NCBI GenBank assembly: GCA_016872535.1
Contig: VGZQ01000007.1
Location: forward strand, 1-52,734
Direction: 5' to 3'
Length of the DNA: 52,734 nucleotides
From: Rhodospirillales bacterium
Lineage (GTDB): Bacteria > Pseudomonadota > Alphaproteobacteria > Rhodospirillales > 2-12-FULL-67-15
The position numbers and the translations under genes are program-made. The notes below the pieces were generated by a model. It searched no databases and was not told the origin of the DNA. It saw only the letters and a list, made by a program, of their open reading frames with translations. This document shows, in pieces, positions 47,067 to 52,734 of this stretch (position 1 is its first letter; each line of letters starts with the position of its first letter).

Positions 47067-48488
47067 ATGAGCGAACGGGAGCCCGACCAGGAAGCGCCTC
47101 CCGGCGACGCCGGACCGGAGAGCCCGGAAGCCTATCCGCTCGACCGGGTCGCGGAGGAGATCGCCGACGCGATCGCCGCCGAAGATATCCCGCGCGTCAA
47201 ACGGATCCTCGAGCCGCTGCATTACGCCGACGTCGCCGATCTGCTCGAAAGGCTTGCGATCGAAGATCGCGGCGCGTTGGTCGAAATTATCAAGCGCGAT
47301 TTCGACCCCGAAATTCTGCACGAGCTGGACGAGAAAGTCCGCGACGACATCATCGCCAAGCTCGGCCTCGAGAATGTCGCGGCGGCCGTCCGCGAACTCG
47401 ACAGCGACGATGCCGTCAACGTCGTCGAGGAGTTGCCCGAGGACGAGCGGAAGAAAGTTCTTGCCGCGATTCCCGCCGAAGAGCGTGCCGTCATCCGCGA
47501 TGCCCTGGCCTATCCCGAGGACAGCGCGGGACGCCTGATGCAGCGCGAGCTGGTCGAGGTGCCGCCGCATTGGACCGTGGGCGAAACCATCGACTTTATC
47601 CGGCGCACCGCTGACGACGAGCAACGGGATTTGCCGGAAGTATTCTACGACATCTTCGTGGTGGACGGAGAAGGCAAACCTCTCGGCGCCATTCCCCTCA
47701 GCCGATTGTTGCGGACACGGCGGCAGGTTCCGGTAACCGAGATCATGGAAACCGAGATGCAGCTGATTCCGGCAGCCATGGACCAGGAAGAAGTCGCATT
47801 CCTGTTTCGCCAGCGCGACCTGGTCTCGGCACCGGTGGTCGACGAGGCGGGAAAGCTGGTGGGCGCGATTACCGTCGACGACGTCGTGGACGTGATCCAG
47901 GAGGAAAACGAGGAAGATTTTCTCCGGTTGGGCGGCGTTGGGCGCGCCGATCTCTACAGCGCCACGGTGGATACGACCCGGTCGCGCTTTACGTGGCTGC
48001 TGGTCAATCTGGCGACCGCGATCCTCGCCTCGATCGTCATCGGCTGGTTCGACGCCACCATCGAGCAGATGGTGGCGTTGGCGGTGTTAATGCCGATTGT
48101 CGCTTCCATGGGCGGCAATGCCGGCACGCAGACGTTGACGGTGATGGTGCGCGCATTGGCCACCAAGGAGCTGACGGCGGTCAACGCCGCGCGGGTGATC
48201 GGCAAGGAAGTCGTCGTCGGGAGCCTCAATGGCGTGTTGTTCGCAGTTATCACCGGCATTGTCGCCTGGATGTGGTTCGACAGCGCCACCTTGGGTGCTG
48301 TCCTCGGCATGGCGATGATCGTCAACCTAGTGGTTGCCGGACTCGCCGGATCGACGATTCCGCTGGTGCTGGCGCGCGCCGGCATCGATCCGGCGGTCGG
48401 CTCGGGCGTGATCCTGACCACGGTCACCGACGTAGTCGGTTTTTTCGCTTTTCTCGGGCTCGCTGCTTGGCTTCTCCTCGGCAACTGA
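47067..48488 (+). CDS. mgtE: Magnesium transporter MgtE
   Basis: This 473-residue channel admits Mg2+ and is gated by cytoplasmic Mg2+. The N domain of helical repeats is about residues 20-150 (LHYADVADLLERL; EELPEDERKKVL). Two CBS domains follow (about 155-285), with PVVDEAGKLVGAITVDDVVDV. The membrane part (about 310-473) has the pore motif MGGNAGTQTLTVM. All are intact. No magnesium riboswitch was recognised in the 103-base gap after the tRNA terminator. Confidence 0.95.
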   Translation: MSEREPDQEAPPGDAGPESPEAYPLDRVAEEIADAIAAEDIPRVKRILEPLHYADVADLLERLAIEDRGALVEIIKRDFDPEILHELDEKVRDDIIAKLGLENVAAAVRELDSDDAVNVVEELPEDERKKVLAAIPAEERAVIRDALAYPEDSAGRLMQRELVEVPPHWTVGETIDFIRRTADDEQRDLPEVFYDIFVVDGEGKPLGAIPLSRLLRTRRQVPVTEIMETEMQLIPAAMDQEEVAFLFRQRDLVSAPVVDEAGKLVGAITVDDVVDVIQEENEEDFLRLGGVGRADLYSATVDTTRSRFTWLLVNLATAILASIVIGWFDATIEQMVALAVLMPIVASMGGNAGTQTLTVMVRALATKELTAVNAARVIGKEVVVGSLNGVLFAVITGIVAWMWFDSATLGAVLGMAMIVNLVVAGLAGSTIPLVLARAGIDPAVGSGVILTTVTDVVGFFAFLGLAAWLLLGN

Positions 48489-48588
48489 ACCCAGGCGGGT
48501 TGGGGAATCCAGTCTCATAGAGGCTTCGCCAGACGGCTGGTATTCATTGGCGGGAGAGGGGAAGGGAAGGATTCACGCGACAACGCCG

Positions 48589-49770
48589 ATGTCGTCCACT
48601 GCCGCCGCCGGACCGAATCCGGCCCTGCTCACGACCGCCGGCAAGCCGCCGCGCGATTATCGTCTCGATTTTTTTCGCGGGCTGGCGCTGTTTTTCATTT
48701 TCGTCGATCATATTCCGAACAACGTCGCGAGTTGGGTGACGGTCCGCAATTTTGGCCTCAGCGACGCGACCGAAATTTTCATTTTCATTTCCGGCTATTC
48801 GGCGATGCTGGCTTACGGCATCTCGATGGAACGGAAGGGATTCCTTTTCGCTTCGGCCCAAGTGCTCCGGCGGTGCTGGCAAATCTACATCGCGCACGTT
48901 TTTCTGGTGACATTGTTCATCGGCCACGTGATCTATGTCGGGCAGCGCTACAACAACCCGATGTTCGCCGACGAGATGGGATTGTCGGCCTTCGTGGCCG
49001 AGCCGCACACGGCGTTGATGCAGGCGTTATTGCTGAAATTCAAGCCCGTCAATCTCGATGTCTTGCCGCTCTATGTGGTGTTGCTGGCGATTTTTCCGGC
49101 GATCTTATGGAGCCTGAAACATAGGCCGGTGATGACGCTGGCCGGATCGGCGGCGGTTTATGCGTTTGCCAATTATTTCAACGTCAACCTGCCCGGCTAT
49201 CCGGATGGCGTGTGGTTCTTCAATCCGTTCGCCTGGCAGTTTCTGTTCGTGATCGGGGCCTTTTTGTGCCGTGTGCGCGATTTTCGTCCGAGCAAGCGCT
49301 TGCCGGTCGGGCCTTCGGCCGCGTTCGCGGCGGTTTACCTGCTGTTCAGTTTGTTTTTGGTCGCGTCATGGTCCAATCCCACCCTCGCGGCGATGGTTCC
49401 TCGCGGTCTCGCCAAGGTGATCTACCCGATCGACAAAACGAATCTTGACCTTTTGCGACTGTTCCACTTTCTGTGTCTGGCTTATTTGGTGGTGATTGCG
49501 GTTCGAATCGACGCCCCGTTTCTGCGTTGGCCCGTATCGAAGCCGGTCATCCTTTGCGGACAGCATTCGCTGCAAATCTTCTGCCTGGGCGCTCTGCTGT
49601 CTTTTTTGGGTCACTTTTTCCTGACCGAATTCAATTCCACTTGGATTGCCCAGATTTCGGTCAGTGCCACGGGCATCGTGGTTATGATTCTATTTGCCGG
49701 GCTGTTGACCTGGTATCGCAAGCAGGAGGCGGCGGCGCGCACTGCCGCGCCAAGGACTTCTTCGACATGA
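48589..49770 (+). CDS. opgC: OpgC-like membrane acyltransferase
   Basis: The 393-residue protein has about ten hydrophobic helices and the OpgC start RLDFFRGLALFFIFVDHIPNN (about residues 26-46; the His is a likely catalytic residue), followed by ATEIFIFISGYSAMLAYG. OpgC transfers succinyl groups to osmoregulated periplasmic glucans in some bacteria; the real acceptor here is unknown. ATG 48,589 was preferred to a TTG at 48,547. The stop overlaps an SGNH-hydrolase gene (ATGA), suggesting that both act on the same glycan. Confidence 0.85.
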   Translation: MSSTAAAGPNPALLTTAGKPPRDYRLDFFRGLALFFIFVDHIPNNVASWVTVRNFGLSDATEIFIFISGYSAMLAYGISMERKGFLFASAQVLRRCWQIYIAHVFLVTLFIGHVIYVGQRYNNPMFADEMGLSAFVAEPHTALMQALLLKFKPVNLDVLPLYVVLLAIFPAILWSLKHRPVMTLAGSAAVYAFANYFNVNLPGYPDGVWFFNPFAWQFLFVIGAFLCRVRDFRPSKRLPVGPSAAFAAVYLLFSLFLVASWSNPTLAAMVPRGLAKVIYPIDKTNLDLLRLFHFLCLAYLVVIAVRIDAPFLRWPVSKPVILCGQHSLQIFCLGALLSFLGHFFLTEFNSTWIAQISVSATGIVVMILFAGLLTWYRKQEAAARTAAPRTSST

Positions 49771-50567
49771 GGACGGCTATGAGACTATTCATTGCGATTT
49801 GGACTCTTGGTTTTGTTGGTTTGATAACCGCGGATCGGGCGCCGGCATCCGATCCGGGCATCGACTGGTGCCGGGTGCCGGAGAACCTCGTTCGCGCGGA
49901 TTCGCCCTTGCCGCGCGTGGCCGAAGCGATCGAGAAAAACCAACCGATCAAGATCGTCGTTCTCGGCACCATGTCTTCGACCGGCATGGGGGCGGGGGTT
50001 ACCGCCGCTTTTCGTTCTTATCCCGAAAGACTGCGCGAGGAGCTGAACCGCCGATATTCACACATGCCGGTTACGTTGGTGAATTTGGCGCAGCGCGGCT
50101 GGACGGCGGTCGACATGGCGGCGGCGATCGAAGCCAAGGTGATTCCGCTCAAGCCGACGGTGGTGATTTGGCAAACCGGTTCGGTCGAAGCGGTACGAGG
50201 TCTCGACGTCAATCTGATGGGCGAGGCCATCGGCGCGGGTATTGTCAAGCTTCGCGAGGGCCATAGCGACGTGATATTGATCGAGCCGCAGTACAATCCG
50301 CGCGCGGCGGCGATGATCAATTTCGAGCCCTACGCCGAATACATGCAGCGGATCGCCGACAGTTGGGATGTCATTTTGTTCAATCGCCATGACATCATGA
50401 AGTACTGGGTTGAGGAAGGTATTGCCAAATTCGACGATCCAAGTCGCGCGTTACAGAGACTCAACGCCGACCAAGTGCACGATTGCCTGGGACAGTTGCT
50501 GGCCGATATCGTCGAACGCGCCGCGCGCCGCGCCCCAGGTGCCGCCGGAGAGACTTCACCGCGGTGA
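49767..50567 (+). CDS. SGNH-hydrolase-like protein lacking catalytic Ser and Asn
   Basis: The 266-residue secreted protein (signal peptide about residues 1-28) is a paralogue of the minus-strand gene next to it: YPERLREELNRR and VVIWQTG match it closely. The block I nucleophile position is Met69 (GTMSSTG), where the paralogue has Ser (GSSSTAG), and the block III Asn is Val140 (GSV for GTN). The block V pair D235/H238 (DQVH) is kept. Unless a nearby Ser70 or Ser71 takes over, it should not be a normal esterase; a glycan-binding or structural role is possible. It starts inside the opgC stop. Confidence 0.8.
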   Translation: MRTAMRLFIAIWTLGFVGLITADRAPASDPGIDWCRVPENLVRADSPLPRVAEAIEKNQPIKIVVLGTMSSTGMGAGVTAAFRSYPERLREELNRRYSHMPVTLVNLAQRGWTAVDMAAAIEAKVIPLKPTVVIWQTGSVEAVRGLDVNLMGEAIGAGIVKLREGHSDVILIEPQYNPRAAAMINFEPYAEYMQRIADSWDVILFNRHDIMKYWVEEGIAKFDDPSRALQRLNADQVHDCLGQLLADIVERAARRAPGAAGETSPR

Positions 50568-51353
50568 GCGGGCGATATCGGACGGCCGGACGATATTTTC
50601 GATCTGATTGGCGAGCAATTGGGCGATGCAGTCGTAACTGAGATCGTTCAAGTGCAAGCCGTCCGGCGACAGCATGGTCTTGAAATCGAAACGGCCGCTA
50701 TCGATCCAATATTTCATAATCGTATGGCGGGGGAACAGGACGACGCCTTCTTCGGTAGCGGCGGTATGAATCGCGTCGATGAAATCCATTCGGTCGGGCA
50801 TATCGTTGAAACGCGGGGCAAACTGCGGCGCCATCAAGATCACGTCGGCGCCGGCGCGGCGCAGAAGCCTCAGTCCCTCCGCGATATCGCGGCGGAAATG
50901 GGCCGGATCCTGCTCGCGTAAGGCGGCGTTGGTACCGGTTTGCCAAATCACGAGATGCGGCTCGGCCGCGAGCACGTCTTTTTCGAAGCGCGCAATCATC
51001 TGCCGCGATGTTTCGCCGCCGATTCCCCGGTTGATGACGGTGATCGGCACGGCGGGAAAGCGCCGGACAAGCTCTTCGCGCAAGCGCGCGGGATAGCTGG
51101 CGCCGGAGTGGCTGGCGCCGGCGCCCGCGGTCGAGGACGACCCCACGGCGACGATCACGAGGGGTTGGCCGGTAGCCAGCCTCGCGGTCGTCAAGGGTAG
51201 CAGCCGGCGCGTGTCGATCATGCCGCCGGGAATCCGGCAGTGCGGCGATACGCCTTGCTCCGATGGCGTCGCGTTCGTAGGGTCGACCGCAACGGTTAGG
51301 GCAATCAGGGCGGCAAGCACCGCCGTCATGGATGAAAAGCGCGAGATGGCCAT
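50556..51353 (-). CDS. SGNH-hydrolase (GDSL-type esterase), secreted
   Basis: This 265-residue protein has a signal peptide (about residues 1-28) and all SGNH blocks: GSSSTAG with nucleophile S73, Gly in NRGIGG, GTN with N142, and DGLH with D231 and H234. It is probably an esterase removing acyl groups from a glycan or lipid, in line with the acyltransferase nearby. ATG 51,353 was chosen because it places the signal peptide at the start; in-frame ATGs at 51,422 and 51,401 would add a non-hydrophobic leader. It converges on its paralogue with a 12-base overlap. Confidence 0.85.
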   Translation of the reverse strand: MAISRFSSMTAVLAALIALTVAVDPTNATPSEQGVSPHCRIPGGMIDTRRLLPLTTARLATGQPLVIVAVGSSSTAGAGASHSGASYPARLREELVRRFPAVPITVINRGIGGETSRQMIARFEKDVLAAEPHLVIWQTGTNAALREQDPAHFRRDIAEGLRLLRRAGADVILMAPQFAPRFNDMPDRMDFIDAIHTAATEEGVVLFPRHTIMKYWIDSGRFDFKTMLSPDGLHLNDLSYDCIAQLLANQIENIVRPSDIARSPR

Positions 51354-51458
51354 AAGGGCAATGGGTGGGGACTTAGGCAAGCCAGGGACGCGGCTGTTCA
51401 TGCACTGGGATCGGGTTATCATCTATCCATCCGTCGGCAAGGGACAAGTTTCCTTTTC

Positions 51459-51476
51459 CTTTACGTAAACGTCAAG
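51459..51476. promoter_or_regulatory. Dyad operator candidate between SGNH gene and merR
   Basis: CTTTACGT (51,459-51,466) and ACGTCAAG (51,469-51,476) form an inverted repeat with 7 of 8 matching positions around AA. It lies 16 bases before the MerR start. TACACT (51,477-51,482) could be its -10. On the minus strand TTGACG sits in the dyad as a possible -35 for the divergent SGNH gene. Confidence 0.55.
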
Positions 51477-51491
51477 TACACTCGGCCCCCC

Positions 51492-51890
51492 ATGACGGAT
51501 ACTTTCGGCATCGCCGATCTCGCCCGCGAATTCGGCGTGACCACGCGCACCATTCGTTTTTACGAGGACCGCGGATTGCTCGCGCCGCACCGCGCCGGGC
51601 AGCGGCGGGTCTATGCCGCCCGCGACCGGGTTCGGCTCAAGCTGATCATGCGCGGGAAAAGGCTCGGATTTTCGCTGTCCGATATCCGCCAGATCCTCGA
51701 TCTCTACGACGTCGATCCGACCGAGGTGGCGCAACTCAAGCTGTTCGTGGAGAAGCTGCGCGAGCGCAAGAAGGTTCTGGAGCGCCAGCGGGCGGATATC
51801 GTCGCGCTGCTCAGGGAATTGGACGGCTTCGAGCAACGTTCGCTCGTCCTGCTGGCCGAAAAGGACAAGAGAAAAACCCGTGTTGGCTAA
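51492..51890 (+). CDS. MerR-family regulator, LiuR-like
   Basis: The 132-residue protein has a MerR winged helix (FGIADLAREFGVTTRTIRFYE, residues 5-25, reported here in two parts: FGIADLAREF and GVTTRTIRFYE), then RLKLIMRGKRLGFSLSDIRQ and a C-terminal dimer coiled coil. No cysteines for metal binding are present, so it is not a metal sensor. The RGKRLGFSL form is like LiuR, which controls branched-chain amino acid and acyl-CoA breakdown; that match is from memory. It overlaps the next gene by 11 bases, and a dyad lies in its promoter. Confidence 0.85.
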   Translation: MTDTFGIADLAREFGVTTRTIRFYEDRGLLAPHRAGQRRVYAARDRVRLKLIMRGKRLGFSLSDIRQILDLYDVDPTEVAQLKLFVEKLRERKKVLERQRADIVALLRELDGFEQRSLVLLAEKDKRKTRVG

Positions 51891-52710
51891 ACCGTCCGCG
51901 CAGGCACCGATCGCGGTCGCGATCGCCGGGCTCGGCACCGTCGGCCGCGTCGTCGCGCGCTCGCTCGACCGGGGCATCGACGGACTCGTCCTCGCCGCCG
52001 TTTCGGCGCGGGACGAGACCAAGGCCCGCCGAACCGTGGCCGGATTCAAGTCGTCGGTTCCGGTGGTGCCGCTCGATCGCCTTGCCGATATGGCCGACGT
52101 GATTGTCGAGTGCGCGCCGCCCGAACGGTTCTTGGAAATCGCCCGGCCGGCGATCGAGCGGGGCCGGATATTCGTGCCGCTGTCGATCACGTCGTTGCTC
52201 GGTCATCTTGACTTGGCGGAACGGGCCAGGGAAACCGGCGCCCGCATCATGATTCCGACCGGCGCGCTGCTCGGATTGGACGCGGTGCGGGCGGTCGCCG
52301 AAGGAACCGTGCATTCGGTGACCATGGTCACCCGCAAGCCGCCGAAGGGCCTGCGTTCGGCCAAGTTCGTGGTCGAGCGCGGGATCGATATCGATCGCCT
52401 CGCGGGGCCGATCAAGCTTTACGAAGGAACGGTGCGCGAAGCCGCCGCCATGTTTCCGGCCAATGTCAATATCGCCGTCGCCCTGGGCTTGGCCGGGATC
52501 GGGGTCGACCGCACGCGCTACGAAATCTGGGCCGATCCCGGTATCGACCGCAATACCCACACGGTCAAGGTCGATTCCGATTCGACGCGGTTCGAAATGA
52601 GCATCGCCAACATTCCGACCGAGGAAAATCCCGCGACCGGGAAGAATACGGCGCTCAGCGTGATCGCGCTGCTGCGCCGGTTGACCGCGCCCATGGTGGT
52701 GGGGAGCTAG
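51880..52710 (+). CDS. nadX: Aspartate dehydrogenase-type NAD(P)-dependent enzyme
   Basis: This 276-residue enzyme of the AspDH family would oxidise aspartate to iminoaspartate, which can feed NAD synthesis. The nucleotide motif GLGTVG (residues 17-22) is at the start; GALLGLDAVRA, TRKPPKGLR, FPANVNIAVALGLAG and IWADPGIDRNTH follow the AspDH pattern, with the His as likely catalytic residue. The start is GTG 51,880, inside the merR end, implying coupled translation. Whether it serves NAD synthesis or amino acid breakdown is not shown; no nadA or nadC is nearby. Confidence 0.88.
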   Translation: MLAKPSAQAPIAVAIAGLGTVGRVVARSLDRGIDGLVLAAVSARDETKARRTVAGFKSSVPVVPLDRLADMADVIVECAPPERFLEIARPAIERGRIFVPLSITSLLGHLDLAERARETGARIMIPTGALLGLDAVRAVAEGTVHSVTMVTRKPPKGLRSAKFVVERGIDIDRLAGPIKLYEGTVREAAAMFPANVNIAVALGLAGIGVDRTRYEIWADPGIDRNTHTVKVDSDSTRFEMSIANIPTEENPATGKNTALSVIALLRRLTAPMVVGS

Positions 52711-52734
52711 GGCGTTCATGAAATCCAAATCCGC

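Noticed and set aside
52718-52734. Possible start of another gene (ATG at 52,718) at the window edge
   Set aside because: Only five codons are visible and there is no good ribosome binding site. Its bases AAATCCAAATCCGC also occur at about 40,111 in another context; with 14 bases and no shared function this is probably chance.

Overview
The window is a high-GC bacterial chromosome segment, most likely from an alphaproteobacterium of Rhodospirillales type. The evidence is the gene order tuf, tRNA-Trp, secE, nusG, rplKAJL, rpoBC, then str, S10, spc and alpha operons fused in one run. That run is followed by degP, rarA, fluC, a pseudouridine synthase and an ATP12-type chaperone. The assignment rests on gene order and protein character, not on a database search.

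Positions 1-31,194 are the translation and transcription core, all on the plus strand: the end of one tuf copy, tRNA-Trp, secE-nusG, rplK-rplA, an L10 leader, rplJ-rplL, a hairpin-rich spacer, rpoB-rpoC, then a promoter with a terminator-like hairpin ahead of rpsL-rpsG-fusA-tuf. The S10 and spc genes run from rpsJ to rplO, then secY and adk. A consensus promoter (28,661-28,688) then serves rpsM-rpsK-rpoA-rplQ, which ends at a strong hairpin terminator (31,239-31,273).

Positions 31,300-39,516 hold a tightly packed, often overlapping set: a DegP-type protease, rarA, the fluoride channel fluC, an RluC/D-type pseudouridine synthase, a small secreted protein of unknown role, a HAD phosphatase, an AsmA-family protein and an ATP12-type chaperone. 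A minus-strand single-domain response regulator meets the chaperone gene stop-to-stop.

Positions 40,128-44,596 hold propionyl-CoA carboxylase (pccB and pccA, separated by a small two-helix membrane protein gene) and an acylphosphatase. Positions 44,597-46,030 look like an insertion of different character: an AT-rich membrane protein gene with a textbook -1 frameshift heptamer, and a HigBA-type toxin-antitoxin pair. Then follow lipB (minus), tRNA-Leu(GAG), mgtE, an OpgC-like membrane acyltransferase with two SGNH-hydrolase paralogues (one lacking catalytic residues), a LiuR-like MerR regulator and an aspartate dehydrogenase-type gene.

The observations most worth checking are: (1) the A AAA AAC frameshift site at 44,970-44,976; (2) the full-length tuf copy, whose codon use is unlike its neighbours until its last 25 or so codons; (3) the degenerate SGNH paralogue beside an intact one; (4) the possible attenuator before rpsL; and (5) the Arg-Gly-rich N-terminal extension on ribosomal protein S5.
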